From the NCBI GenBank assembly GCA_019321725.1, contig CM033124.1, forward strand, positions 14,872,868-14,936,867: DNA of 64,000 nucleotides, read 5' to 3'. A program made the position numbers and the translations under genes. The DNA comes from Paulownia fortunei (lineage: Eukaryota > Streptophyta > Magnoliopsida > Lamiales > Paulowniaceae). This document shows, piece after piece, positions 26,374 through 38,591 of this stretch (its first letter is position 1; every line of letters starts with the position of its first letter). The notes below the pieces were generated by a model that saw nothing but the letters and a program-made list of their open reading frames with translations, ran no database searches and was not told the DNA's origin.

Positions 26374-28598
26374 ATGTCATGTCGATTTTTTAATATACTA
26401 AAATTAAGTTTGATTCGATTCAATTCTATTTTACGGATAGAGCAGTCATATGATCCCTCATTGCAATTTAATCATTTTATTTTAAAATTGTTGTGGATTG
26501 TTTTTTCTAATTTTAGAATGTGTTTATTGAGTGAGAGAGAATGTGTGGGGTTTGGTACTTCTGTTGGGTTATGGAACTTCTGTCTCGGACTCTTAAGTGC
26601 TCGGAAAATGAGGGAGACATGAAATCTGTATTTTAATAAAAGAACATTAATTGCATTTTCTTTTTGTACCTTAAAATAGGGAGAAAAAAAGGTGGTCTTC
26701 TACAAGAGTTTTTGTATTTGGTGGTTTGTTATCTGTATTTGTTTGGCATGAAATAGGTTTGATGATTCGGTACTTGTTTACTATACCTTAATTTTTGGTT
26801 CTAAAAGCCCTAAATATTGGAAAATTTTGATAATTTTGTTTTCTTTAGTTTGGATTGTTCCTTCATATATTACCTAAGGTAAATAGATGAAATTCGAATA
26901 TTTCAAGATTAAATATTTATTTATAGCAAAGTGAAATTCAATAAGTATTGGAGAGATATTCATCTATATCGTATGATTACGGAGATGGCGTATAACTTAT
27001 AATCGAAGGGTCATTCTCTACCTCTTGAATCCACTTGGCACCAAACTGATGTGGGACGGATGACAAATATTTGCCCAAAATGACCTAACTCCTTGTTTAT
27101 AAGTTATATAAATTCATATGACATCGAATGAGTATGCAGGTAGCTTGTGATTTATAAGCAAGTGATCAGTTATTCTTGTAAAATTTCGACCAAAGCAGAG
27201 AATACCTATTGGACAGACTTGCCCCACTCCGTGTCACGTCAATAAGAGTTTAACTACGATAAATATTTTGCTATTTTTTTATTATGTTCTATTTTATTTC
27301 GTGTTAACTTATTTTAATTCATTTGTGTGTATCTCTGAATTCTTAGTCCTATTTTTCTAATAAATGCTTTATTATAAACATGATTTGAATTTTTATCATA
27401 TTTTTGAAAATCTTCAACATCAACATATAAATAGCTTGAACTTCAAATATTTGCACATAAAAATAAATCGTGTTGGTGTATACTCAAGTCCAATACTTTT
27501 GTGTCTAATATCTATTACATTGACAAGAAAATAAAACACAAAATGTGCTTTCAGTCTATTAAAGCCAATATTCGATAAATTTACTAGTATTATCATTTTG
27601 TTAGGAAAAATTATGAATAAACCCTAAGTGGAATTAATCATAAATATATCTTTATATCTATTTTTTCTCATAAATATACATTAAATCCTTGGCAACAACA
27701 ATAAAGAGTTTCCCTCTATAATCTCTTTTTTCGCAAAAGAGATCATATAATGTGCTCACCAACAATAAATGTTGGAGACAATAATTAGGAAATTATTACA
27801 AAATAATTGAGGAAGCACAGCCACCTGATCGCCGCTTTCCTCCGGCGGCTGCGTGGCAGCTCAACCACCACACCCCGCCACGCAATCCTCCACTCACAAC
27901 ACTTCAAAGTGGGAGTCAACTTGTCATTCTCAATCTTGTCTTCACTTAAGACAAATCCCACAAGTACAGAACAACTGACCAAAAATGTTTTTTTTATATA
28001 TAAAATTAATAAAAAGATTTTTTTTTCTTTTTTTAATGTTTTTATGTTAGGTTTAAAATTAATTAGCCTGATTTTCAGGGTCCTTGTTTCTCCTCTCCAC
28101 TCGTGGGCACGACTCTTTTGTCTATTTTAAAATTAATTGAATCTTTATGGACTTATTATTCCATAAATATGAACTCGACACTTGTAAATTGTTTTATAGA
28201 AAAATATTTAAATTACACGACATGGGTCACCATCTACTATAGTGTTGCATTAAATAAGATTGGGCTAATGGGGGATACATAGGGTTGGAAGTCAATTTAT
28301 TTTTTGGGGAACAAGAACATAATTAATTGGTTTAGGATTCCTAGGTATTGATTTTTTTATTATTATTAAGTTCTTACTTTTTGTAGGATTTATTAATACT
28401 TGTTTTATTTGGGATAGGTAATAATTTAATTTAAAGAAAATGACCCCTCCATGCTGATAAAAGCACTACTAGATTGAATGATGAAAACTTTAACAAGACA
28501 TAATATTTAGTGACAAGAAATAATGGAATTCTAGTACAAGTGCCATGCTAAGTATAAACTTTTAATGTCCAAAATTGAAAATTGAAAATTGAAATCAA

Positions 28599-28981
28599 GG
28601 TCTTATTTGGTGTTATTTTCCAAAACGTTGTCCTTCTCTTTAAAAAAATGTGTTTGGAGATTGTTGTGTTTGGGAAACAAGTTTTCACTTCGTTTAAAAT
28701 AATTACTTTAATTAAATAAGTATATATCCTATTATTACTTTATTGAACAAAACAAAATTGTCAATACATATACAGTCGAAAATATATCCGATTATCCACA
28801 ACAAACAACATTGACAAGTATTTACAGTTAACAATATAAAAAAAAATACATTACATTATTTTTCTCAATAAAATATTCAAACACATTATTATTCTCTGCA
28901 CCTAATCTAATCTCATTGTCCAAAATACATTCACCCAAAATATTCTCTCAAAATATCAAAAAATAGCACCAAACAAAGCCC
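28599..28981. mobile_element. MITE-like element with GGCTTTGTTTGGT-type ends
   Basis: The left end (GGTCTTATTTGGTGTTATTT) and the reverse complement of the right end (GGCTTTGTTTGGTGCTATTT) match over about 21 bases with 4 differences. The 380-bp body is AT-rich and noncoding. Confidence 0.55.
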
Positions 28982-31214
28982 AAGTTTCCTAATTATATAG
29001 GTTATAATCATTTATTCAGTTTCTTTCTTTTCTTTCTTTTCTTTCTTTTTTTTGCAGACTAAATGCTTTTGGAAATCTTTTTTCGTTTTTTAACCAAGTC
29101 AAGCACATATTAATATTCTTATGATAAAAGTGGGATAATCATAGTCTAATAATCTTAAACAACGTGATAAAACTTTTCGTACACATCATGTTGGCCTATT
29201 AAGGGATTTGGTAACCTAGCTAGGTTAGCTATAGATATGTGAATTAATTATTTTGAAAATCATTAATTAAAAACATAAATATTTTAGACAAAGATTAACA
29301 CTGTCTAATGACATCAAATTTCTATTATTTATGATGATATCTTTATAAAAAAAAAAAAAATCTTTCTATTTTTTCTTTTTTTTAATTAAAGAAAATCCAA
29401 CTTTAATAAAATTTACGTAACAAGCCCACGATACCTCCAATACAGATTCTCGATTTCATTTAATATTTTATAATCTTGTATTGTGCATTACTAATATAAA
29501 ATATTTCCTCAAATATATATATATATAATATAAAATACAAAATATGAAACAAAATTAAAATAGACAATCCATAAAATTCCAAGCCCCATTGCTTGACATT
29601 ATTGTAATCTGGCTCCTGTAATTATCTTAGTAATCTTAACCCCTCAACATAATTATTGTAACGAACAATTAACCCATTAACAATGTGATTATGTGTGATA
29701 ATCAAAGTGAATCACATGCATTTGAAGAGGATTCAAGGCAGTTCAGAGGCAATAAACAGTTTATTATTTTGATAATTAATGGCTAATCACACTCTTTTTT
29801 TTAAAAAAAAAAAAAAAAACTCAAGATCAATCTGGAGTTTGGAGGGGCCAGTGACTCTTTCAAGTGTTGAATAGCTATTAGATTCATTCCATTAATGCTG
29901 CTGATGTATTTGACTTTGGGTGCAAATTTTTACCCACTTGGGTGATGAGTCGATGCGTCGTGATTGTTTGATGTGTAGTTCGTGCACCCTAATATGAATG
30001 TACATTTTGTATGATTTTTTTCATAACATTTTACTCCCCTCCTTCCAATATTAGTTTATTTCATGTCAGTATCTAAGCAGATAACATGAAATTATTTCTC
30101 AACTAGATAAAAATTGAAGATTAAAAGTTTGCATATTTTCACATTTTTACATTGAAATGTGTCACGTTATTTTGAAAAATGAACCTTACTTTGGAACATC
30201 CTAAAAAAATAAAATTCATAAATTTGAGACAAATAAATTGAAGAATTTTGTATATGGTGTCATGTGCCTTTTATGAGTCTATCTCCTGCGAGCATTATTT
30301 GTATTTGTGCGAGAAAGATAGACACATCGATACTTTGCACGATTCTGTTATCTTATTAGTAAAAGAATTACGAAGAAAAATTGTACTGTCCCTAAGATGG
30401 TGGCCAAGATAGTACAAAAGATGTATGATCAAATCTGATAGCACACAAGAAAAGATGTATGATCCGACATCCAAGCAAAGGGAATTAGTTTAGTTATTAC
30501 ATGCTTGGACTGTGGGTATAAAACAAATATTCAATTTTATTTTCAAAAAAATATTCTTGTTCTTTTTTTTTTTTTTGTTCTTTTTTCCTTTTTCTAAGGA
30601 TTACTTGACTGTACAGAATAAACAGGTCTTGCATTTGTGTAAAAGAATTATATCAAGATTGAAATCCATAATTCTTTTTGTGTCTACATGACTATATCCC
30701 ATTATCATGCTGATTTTGCTAATGGAAAATGGAAAAGGGAAAAGAAGACTAGAAAATAATGGAGGGAGGAGGAAGTGGAGAAACACATTTGTTGGGCTTA
30801 CATGAGAAACTAGCCTTAGGCCCAAATCCAATATATATGGGAATTGGCATCCATTTGATAAACTAAATCCACTACCAGCCCAACAAGCAAGACCTGTCTC
30901 ATAGATGAACCCAAATTAGAACATATTTGATGTCGTATCACTCTATCTTTTCGAAACTTTAAATTGAAAGTCAAGTGTAATGTGAGCCATTGCCAACTTT
31001 ATAAAAAGTCGTTAGGAATATCAGTAGTTCAGTAGATATAAATCAGAAAGTTTGATAGTAGTTCAATGCGTAATTAATCGTGTACTTTTTAATAATAAAG
31101 ATTGAGCATGAGTTTGGGCCCTTAGACTTAAGTGGGCTAAACCGGAGCATTATAGCCCAATTTTGTATATTGACTTATGTACTCCATAAACTTAGGGTAT
31201 TGAGTCTTGTCTTT

Positions 31215-31273
31215 GTTCGGTTCATAATTCGAATGGACCTTTTGAACTTAGCATATTAAGCCTATTTTGGGCT
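31215..31273 (+). repeat. Dispersed repeat shared with 40306-40361
   Basis: TTCGGTTCATAATT, then TTGAA, TTA, and finally CTATTTTGGGCT occur in the same order and spacing here and at 40306-40361. They are diverged copies of one noncoding repeat lying 9 kb apart, on either side of the PDV1 and PHT1 genes. Confidence 0.55.
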
Positions 31274-32054
31274 CATCACGTATCAACATTCAAATGATTT
31301 CTCTTGCAAATTAAAATTTAAAATTGTCAAGTCTAAGTATTTATGGATCCGAAGTGGTTTGTACAAGTCTCTCATGAAAAGGACTTCATGTTGCCTCTTA
31401 TTTTCAATAATTCCAATGGATGGTAACCATTCAATTTAAGCATTATTGGTTTTCTTGATATCACTGGATGACCCAATTGCTGCTTCCGCTGTTGCTTTTT
31501 TTCAGGGAAGGCTGGTTATTACTTGTTCTTTTCTCTTATGGGGTCTTCTTAAATTTCTAATTTTTTCGTCTACACCAACACCAACTATTTTCACACCAAA
31601 CGTTGTCATAGCAGTGGAATCACATTCTGATAACATGGTCCGGCATATTCGGTGTAGGCAAACGTTTTGCGAGGATAGGGGGTGGCTATGGGGGAGTGTT
31701 GAGCCATAAATAATTACAAGTGACCTCTCTTCTGCAGCAGACGAAGTACAAAACCTGGAATCTGCGCTATACACAATCACATTTTTATGTATATCAAAAC
31801 TCAAGATCCCCCTTTCACCACAGAAAGTGAAAGAAAATTGGAAATTTAGAAAGGGGAAAAGAACGAAAAAACATGGTACTCACCTAAGACTAACAGAAAT
31901 CACACATCATCCCTATCTAACAAAAGGTGAGAATTAGTTTGATGGACTATCTAAAAACGAATCTTCTCTTCATCATCAAAGCAGCAGCACTTCATTATTT
32001 TAGAAAATCAAAGGCTGCTCAAGCACAAAAGACTGCCCAATAAATGTCCACAAC

Positions 32055-34753
32055 TTAACCCCTAGCCAACATGACGTCCAAGTGTCTTAAACGATCACCA
32101 GAAGACGGACCACGCGAGTGAGAAATTTTCCTGGTCTCTCTGCCAAAAGTGGAAGGATCTTGCATCCCGGGGAGGTCCAATGTATATTTCTCCTTATAAC
32201 CTACTTGATTCAGATGCACAAACGCAAGCATGCTTATAGCAAGCAAAGCAGCATTCCCCATAATCCCAACCGTATGATCCAATCTGAGGGACTTGGAAAC
32301 AAAAGCAAAGCTAGAAACAAAGAAATTGACAAGAGCATTTGGCTTCTTCCCTTTCTGTGGTACAAAGTTCTCACCCGAAGGATATGGTGCAGAACCATAG
32401 ACATATTCAGGAGCAACAAACCGACTAGCATCCCGTACATCACCTACCAAAGCTTGTGCTTCTTCAATGACTTTGTATTTCTTACCTTGATGTTCAGCCA
32501 ATCTCATTGCAAGAATAATGCGACTTTGCTCTAAACGAGCAATTGCAGCATCTCTCTCTGCCCGCTGCTGAGTTTGTACAGTCTGTAAATTGTAACACCA
32601 CATGACATGTTAGTAATTGCTTCACAGAAACAAAGTACGAGTAAAACCTCCTGATCAAAAATATGTGTCAGACCACCACGACTCTGAAACAATAGTCTTC
32701 AGTATATTGCAGTTTATAGCTGATAAAGGATCAAATATCGTGTCTTTTCTTCCTCATGAATAAAACCAAAAAGAATTATTATCAAATCTTAGAGAGAGGA
32801 CAAGTTCTAGAGTTGACCCCAAGAACAAACTCAAAGCCAATACATATTATATTCTCATACAAGCTGCCTCAGCTTCATTCTTATCGAAGTACACATCTTC
32901 AATGGTGAAAACAGCTCTCTATATTGACAACATGAAAATAACAGTTCATTCATTCCTTAACATGCTGTTTCAATATGCTAAGTAAGTTTTGCAGATCAAC
33001 AGCTTTTAAAGCATAAAGAATCCAAGATAAACCAATTTATTACATGCACAACACTAAATAAGTTAAGAAGTATTTCCAAAATATACCAACCTATATGTGT
33101 TTTGACCAATACGTCAGAAGTAGCATGATTTTGTAAACTATTCCCACCTCACAAAGATCTCTTGCTACTCAAAAGCCATCTTGCAAAGTTTTAATAGCCA
33201 AATAATGATCAAGAATTTCTGATCACTTGTCACTGTTCCACTAGATTGGTTCACTAGATCAATTAGGAGTTCCATCAACATGAATTGGTTTTTTTGGGAC
33301 CTTAAAAATTGGAAATCCTAAAAATCAATTCACTCAATAATTTATCTGATTGTGATTTTCAAAAGAAATTTATAAAAGCAAATGAGCTTACTTTAACATC
33401 AGTTATTTTGGCAAACAAACACAAATTTCGAATTGAAAGGAAGACACAGAAATTCATAAGTGCACAAAAGCCAAAGCTAATTGTTCCATTACACCATTGC
33501 CAAAGCCAAGAGTTGAAGATCAATAAAATATTTATTGAACTCAAACGCTATGTTTGGTTTCATTTTTGGCCATTCTAGGGGGATTATTATGGTATAATGT
33601 ATTTTGGTAACTTGAAAAATATATAGAGAATAAAAATGTATTTTGAATATTTTGTTGTGAAACATTTTAGATTTTAAATATCTTGCCAATGATGTTTTGT
33701 TGTGAAATATTTTCTATTGTAGATATCTTATACATGTTGTTTTTCACTGGTTAGCGAGAGATATTTTTTATTGTGTCAATGTTGAAGCCAGCGAGAGACA
33801 TTTTAAAATGTATCAATGTTGTTTTATGTTAGTTAATGGGGTGTAGTACCGTATAAAATTATTTAAATATTGTAGGGAATGACTGATATTTCAACAAAAC
33901 AAATATACCATTCCCAAAAATTCCCAAAAAATGCAACTGGAAAACAAGTTTTCATTTTCGTCTTTGTCTTGAAGAAGGAAAATGCAACTTGAAAAATGAA
34001 ACTAAACATTACGAAAGTCTTCCCAAAAAACAACTAAAAGTTACAACTAAACTAACCCAAACTCCGAAACACATCCTAAAAACAGAAAATTGAACTGATA
34101 ACTTAAGAGGTAAACAAATTTCAAACTCTAGGGAGAAAAGAACGAAGGCAACAATCACAATTCGAGAACTCACATGGAAAAAGATTCAAATTGGTAATTC
34201 CATAGTTACATAAACCCTTCTGAATTCAACTTAAATTCTTACCAATTAGAATTATAATGAAAATGACACACCCCAATTCTGCAATAAACACAACACACAT
34301 TGCCGAAAGAAAGCAGAAATTTTAACAAACCAGTCAAGAAGAGCACAAGTCAAAATTCCAATTTCCTAAAAAGAGAAGGGCAAAGATAAAAAAAAAATCA
34401 CATAATCACAATTCGACACTCACATGGAAGAACTCGAGCTGGTCTTCTAGATTTTCAAGTGCGGTACGAATAGCATACAAGCTCTTCGCCTCCTGAACCG
34501 CCGGCTCATCTTCATCGACCCGGAACTCCTTCACGAACACGAAACCCGGCCCGCTTTTATTCTCCGGATCATCATCTGCGGATTTCTTTTTCCGGTGGAA
34601 ATAAAATTCATCGGATTTGCGGGTCGGATTCTTGATGGAGTTGAGAAAATGAGCTCGAGAAATAGAGTGAATGGCATCGCTGAGCTTATCGTGCAGATCC
34701 CAGATTTTTTCAAGAACGGCTTCAATCTCGTCTACCTCCATTTCCCATTTCAT
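32055..34753 (-). CDS. PDV1: PLASTID DIVISION1 (PDV1), 285 aa
   Basis: This is an outer-envelope chloroplast division protein that recruits the dynamin ARC5/DRP5B to the division ring and contacts the inner-envelope protein ARC6 through its intermembrane-space tail. Exon 1 is 34424-34753 and exon 2 is 32055-32582, with a 1.84 kb GT-AG intron in phase 0. The N-terminus carries the family block EVDEIEAVLEKIWDLHDKLS. The junction reads EDQLEFFH then TVQTQQRAERDAAIARLEQ, a coiled-coil segment facing the cytosol. One membrane span lies at about residues 214-234. The C-terminal tail ends LDVMLARG, keeping the terminal glycine known to matter for ARC6 contact in Arabidopsis PDV1 (272 aa). The start MKWEMEVDEIEA matches family length. 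The intron hosts a MITE-like element. Confidence 0.96.
33550..34009. mobile_element. MITE-like element in the PDV1 intron, 460 bp
   Basis: Left end ATGTTTGGTTTCATTTTT and the reverse complement of the right end ATGTTTAGTTTCATTTTT match at 17 of 18 positions. The interior contains internal repeats (GAGAGATATTTT, GAGAGACATTTT; TTTTGTTGTGAAA twice) and no coding region. No target-site duplication was recognised. Confidence 0.65.
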
Positions 34754-35864
34754 TTGGGAGAAGGAAAATGAGAAGAGGGAAAGGAAAACAGAGGTGAAAA
34801 GGAAATTGCTTTGAGTGGCAGAGGAGGGAAAGCATAGAGGGAAAGGAAAAGGAAGCAGTAAATAGGAAAGAGGAAACTCCTAGGGTTAGATCAATTTTTT
34901 ACGTAATAGCGATTTAACGAAGTATGTACAGAAAAGGCACATATTCAAAATATAAAAGCGGTTTCAGCATGAACTGGAAAGAATTGGAGGAGTTGGGACA
35001 GGAGAGGAGGGATGCAATTAGGTTTGTGGGGCCCCTTTTTGGGTTTTTTAATGATTTTAGCCTATAGTGCTTTCTAGTTCAATAACCAACGCATATTTGG
35101 TTGGCAGAGTTCGGATTCAGGTGTGTGTGACCAGAAAAAATCATTTTTAAATTTTGAATTTTAAAAGTACTATAGCTTTTATTTATTTATTTTTATATAT
35201 ATATAATATAATACGAGATAAAATACATTTATGTTTTTTACTGTATACTGTATCTTTAGGCCGTTATAATTACTACTTCCTATGAATTTTCAACATTTTA
35301 TATTGAATAGTAGTGTGAAAAAATTATATGCATTTTTTGTTATCAATTATTCACCATAATGCATGAAAATGGTTTGAATAACTATTTTTAAGATATTGAC
35401 CAAGTCATATATATTAAGACTCTAGAAGCAATTCTATCCCAACTTTACATGTATTTGAGAACTTTTGAAATTGCCAAAATAATCTTGGAGATCAATTATA
35501 TCTTCCTTAATCAATTTTGTGTGAATAATTCAATGAGGACTTGATTATATGATTCTTAACTTTTTTTTTTTTTTAAACAAGAATTATATAATCCTTGACC
35601 GCAACATTAAAAATTTGCAACCTTGTTTTTTTCATTGAATAAGAATTTCATGCATCATTATTTGTGTTGACTTGTGAGATGCCGTCCAGTCGTAATATTT
35701 AAGTGGAGTTATGAACGTTGTTTATTAGAGTGATTATAGTGCGATTTGATATTTATTTTTATTAATTTCATATTTAATTATAATATATAATTTTATTAAA
35801 TATTAATTTTAAATTATAATTATATTATATAAAATAAAAAATTCGATTGTGGATGATTTGATAA

Positions 35865-35895
<31 letters not shown>

Positions 35896-36658
35896 GACTG
35901 CAGCTCAATATTAGACTTTATGCATGTAACAATGCATGTGAATAATGATATATTTTACAGAACATATTTTGTGCAAAAATGGAAAGAACGAGGTATTTAA
36001 TATAAGTTAATTACGACATTACCTACTTAATTTATATAAGAAACGATGTGGTTATGTGCAATTTTTTAAGTTTTTAAACTGACACAACCCAGTTTTGGTA
36101 ATAGGATTTTTGTTTAAAATCTTTAATCATAATTTTTGTTATTAATCAATATCAACAAGACATTACAATATATAGAGCGATCGATTTTTTGAAATTTACG
36201 ATCATCCTACTGTGTATAAAGATGCCATCATTTTAGTTTAAATATGATTATCATTATCTTATTCAGATAAAAGATACAAGAAAGAAGAAAATGTACTCGG
36301 GAAAAAAAAAAAAAAAAAAACAAACAAACAAAATTTTCTACCTTCATTCTTCCCAAATATAAAAGGGGGCCTTCTATCCATAAACTTTAATTCCATACAT
36401 TTCAACATTCTTACATCCTTCATTTCCCAGAAACATTAAACACAAAAACAAACGCGAAAAGAAACAAAACAAAACAAAACTCCACTTGTTGAAGGAACAA
36501 GAAATGATTACTACATTATCCAGCGCTTATTTGATTTTTCCCCCCTTTATTCCGTCCATGCAATTCCCTCTTGCATAGTGCGTGTATCAGTAGTTCTAAG
36601 ACAATTTCTTCAAGCCCAAGTGATAGACCTGCCGGGTTTACCTCAATTTCCTCCCAAA
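34754..36658. other. Intergenic region between PDV1 start and PHT1 stop
   Basis: The first few hundred bases should hold the PDV1 promoter and leader; no TATA box stands out. The rest is AT-rich, with a (TA)n microsatellite at about 35869-35895, an A18 tract near 36302-36320 running into CAAA repeats, and the PHT1 3' UTR at the right edge. No other gene is seen. Confidence 0.6.
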
Positions 36659-38263
36659 CTAACCATAGTTCCTTGAATCATCTTCCCAATTTTCCGGCCG
36701 GCTATCTGGCCTTTTCCCGGTCATCTGGGTCTCGCCACAGCCACCATCTTCTCCGGAAATCTCCTCCAACGACCGCCCCTTTGTTTCCGTCACCAGAAAA
36801 GTGCAGAAAAATCCCACCATATTTGTAAAAGCCAAGAGCATCATCGCTTTCTTGATCTTATGCACGTCTCCATCTTGCGTGTAGTTCTGTATCCCAAATG
36901 CGCCGATCATCGCCCCCGCCTTCCCTGAGGCTGCGCTGAAAGCGTGACAAGTGGACCTAACCCTCGTCGGGAAAAGCTCCGCCGGGAGAACAAAGGTTGT
37001 GCTGTTCGGGCCGAAGTTTGCGAAGAAGAACGTGAGTCCATAAAGGGCTGCGAAGGTCCATTTGTGGTCCTCGTTCTTGAGGTAATCGTATTTAACTCCC
37101 ATTATAAGCATGAAAACCGACATCATGAAAAAGCCCACCAACTGTATGTAAAAACGCCCAATTTTTTCAATGAAGGCTACTGTGAACCAGTAGCCGGGGA
37201 ATGTGCCCAGTAGCGCTATCACGAACATAGCCCGCGATGTTTCAAACATTTCTCGCAGCGCACTGACGTCTTCAGCTTTGTTTGTGAGCCCCATTGTGGG
37301 GAAAATGTCTTTCTGTGTGAGGTTTTGGCTGTAGAATGCGATATCTAACAGAAACCATGTTGTCATGGTGCCGATCAAATGCCGCCCGTGGCGCCTGAGA
37401 AACTCATGTGAGAACAGTTTGTACTCATTAGCCGAATTGAACTGAGCTACTTTGTCCTGATCAGCCTGGATTTCGATGTCAAGAACCCTGCCCATGTCCG
37501 CAGCAGCTTGCTTCGCGTTGCCCTCGATCAGCGCCGTGTAACGTCCTGTTTCGGGCATTTTCATCCTCCAGTAGAATGTGAGGAGGGCGGGAAGAGCACC
37601 GAGCATTAGTACAATTCTCCACACGTAGTCGGCTTCTGGCTCAGTTGAGAAAACATGCTCTCTGGAAAACGGTTGACCTGCATAGTAGTCAAGGAAGATT
37701 TTGGAAATGATCAAGGACACGAGACCTGCAAAGATGATTCCTACTCCTTGCATGGCGAAGACTGCTGCAATGAATGCTCCCCGAGTTTTCTTGTTGGCGT
37801 ATTCAGACATGATTGTGGCGGACAGAGGGTAGTCACCGCCAATGCCAAAGCCAAGCCAGAATCTGAAGAAGCAGAGGGTTCCTATAACAGCTTTCGGACT
37901 GTATCCAAACGATAAGCCCGAGCAGATGGCACAAATGATCATAAGAACCAAAGTGACCCCATAAACTTTCTTTCGGCCTAGTTTATCACCCAGATACCCA
38001 AACACCAGCTGGCCGGTTAGTGTTCCCACAAGTGCAACACCAATAACCAAATTGTTGATGCTATGAGGAAGCTTTCCGGGCTTGCCTGATGTGGGGTCGT
38101 AATAATAGAGTCGGCCTAAGAGTTTGGACACGGTAGAGATGCAAAACAGATCATATGCATCGGTGAAAAATCCCATTCCAGCAATGACAATTGCAGTGAC
38201 ATGATACCATTGTGTTCGGGCATTGTCAAGAGCATTGAGCACAGAGATGTTGTCTGAGGCCAT
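36659..38263 (-). CDS. PHT1: PHT1-family high-affinity inorganic phosphate transporter, 534 aa
   Basis: This is a plasma-membrane proton/phosphate symporter of the major facilitator superfamily. It is a single exon. The protein has the PHT1 pattern of 12 membrane spans in two halves joined by a hydrophilic loop, FTDAYDLF at about 33-40, the MFS motif GDKLGRKK at about 92-99, and the PHT1 signature [13 protein letters not shown] at 142-154. The C-terminus is hydrophilic ([13 protein letters not shown], then a polar tail ending DDSRNYG). The frame is open for 31 codons further upstream to a TTG, but the first family-consistent ATG is at 38263 ([13 protein letters not shown]), 62 bp after a TATA box. 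A P1BS palindrome lies about 100 bp upstream of the TATA box. The paralogue within PHT1 is not assigned. Confidence 0.97.
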   Translation of the reverse strand: MASDNISVLNALDNARTQWYHVTAIVIAGMGFFTDAYDLFCISTVSKLLGRLYYYDPTSGKPGKLPHSINNLVIGVALVGTLTGQLVFGYLGDKLGRKKVYGVTLVLMIICAICSGLSFGYSPKAVIGTLCFFRFWLGFGIGGDYPLSATIMSEYANKKTRGAFIAAVFAMQGVGIIFAGLVSLIISKIFLDYYAGQPFSREHVFSTEPEADYVWRIVLMLGALPALLTFYWRMKMPETGRYTALIEGNAKQAAADMGRVLDIEIQADQDKVAQFNSANEYKLFSHEFLRRHGRHLIGTMTTWFLLDIAFYSQNLTQKDIFPTMGLTNKAEDVSALREMFETSRAMFVIALLGTFPGYWFTVAFIEKIGRFYIQLVGFFMMSVFMLIMGVKYDYLKNEDHKWTFAALYGLTFFFANFGPNSTTFVLPAELFPTRVRSTCHAFSAASGKAGAMIGAFGIQNYTQDGDVHKIKKAMMLLAFTNMVGFFCTFLVTETKGRSLEEISGEDGGCGETQMTGKRPDSRPENWEDDSRNYG

Positions 38264-38324
38264 TGCTTGATGTGAGGTTGCTTTACTTTCTTTCTTGTTG
38301 TGTTCGTATAACATCATGCTTGTA

Positions 38325-38336
38325 CTATATATATAC
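38325..38336 (-). promoter_or_regulatory. TATA box of PHT1
   Basis: On the minus strand GTATATATATAG lies 62 bases before the ATG, so transcription would start near 38300 and give a leader of about 35-40 bases. This is the best TATA candidate between the ATG and the P1BS site. Confidence 0.65.
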
Positions 38337-38433
38337 TGACTAAATTTTTGGAGCAAGAACCTATGGGAAGCTACATTATGTCGTTTAGACCAATGTCTTA
38401 AAACAAGAAATTGATAGATGTGGTATCTCTATA

Positions 38434-38441
38434 GGATATCC
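38434..38441. promoter_or_regulatory. P1BS, PHR1-binding palindrome upstream of PHT1
   Basis: GGATATCC matches the P1BS consensus GNATATNC exactly and is a perfect palindrome. PHR1-type MYB factors bind it to switch on phosphate-starvation genes, PHT1 transporters among them. It lies about 170 bp upstream of the PHT1 ATG and about 100 bp above the TATA box, a typical position. That the transporter is starvation-induced is inference. Confidence 0.7.
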
Positions 38442-38591
38442 TTGTGCATTGTGGAAATCAAGGAAATATATATATGTTTAAAGGTATTCCGGGGTTTTAA
38501 CAACCAAATAAACACTAATTACCGCTAGTGACTTGATTTCATCTATAATTAGAAACATCTTCACAGATTACAATCCATCAATTAATATAAG

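Larger units (their letters stand above)
17207..32054. other. 15 kb gene desert, including the CRF promoter
   Basis: No gene could be supported. The first 600 bases are the probable CRF leader. From about 17980 to 18690 the sequence is GC-richer than its surroundings, with G-box cores (ACACGTGG near 18077, TCACGTGA near 18198) and GGGCCC-type words. Further out the DNA is AT-rich with inverted-repeat elements, a SINE-like relic and GC islands near 24085-24165, 25080-25260 and 27825-27900. The frames at 20836-21093, 26359-26622, 27807-28130 and 31446-31804 resemble nothing I know, and two of them run into repeats or low-complexity sequence. Confidence 0.6.

Noticed and set aside
27785..28130. 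Open frames of 107 (+) and 65 (-) codons over a GC-rich patch
   Set aside because: The plus frame runs into low-complexity T-rich sequence and neither frame resembles a known protein.
31446..31804. Overlapping open frames of 87 (+) and 100 (-) codons downstream of PDV1
   Set aside because: No recognisable domain; the position fits 3' flanking sequence, and two long frames on opposite strands suggest chance.
36571..37915. Plus-strand open frames of 85-89 codons opposite PHT1
   Set aside because: They are antisense shadows of the PHT1 coding region.
38264..38356. N-terminal extension of the PHT1 frame by 31 codons
   Set aside because: It starts at TTG, contains the TATA box sequence and has no family counterpart; the ATG at 38263 fits PHT1 proteins and the promoter.
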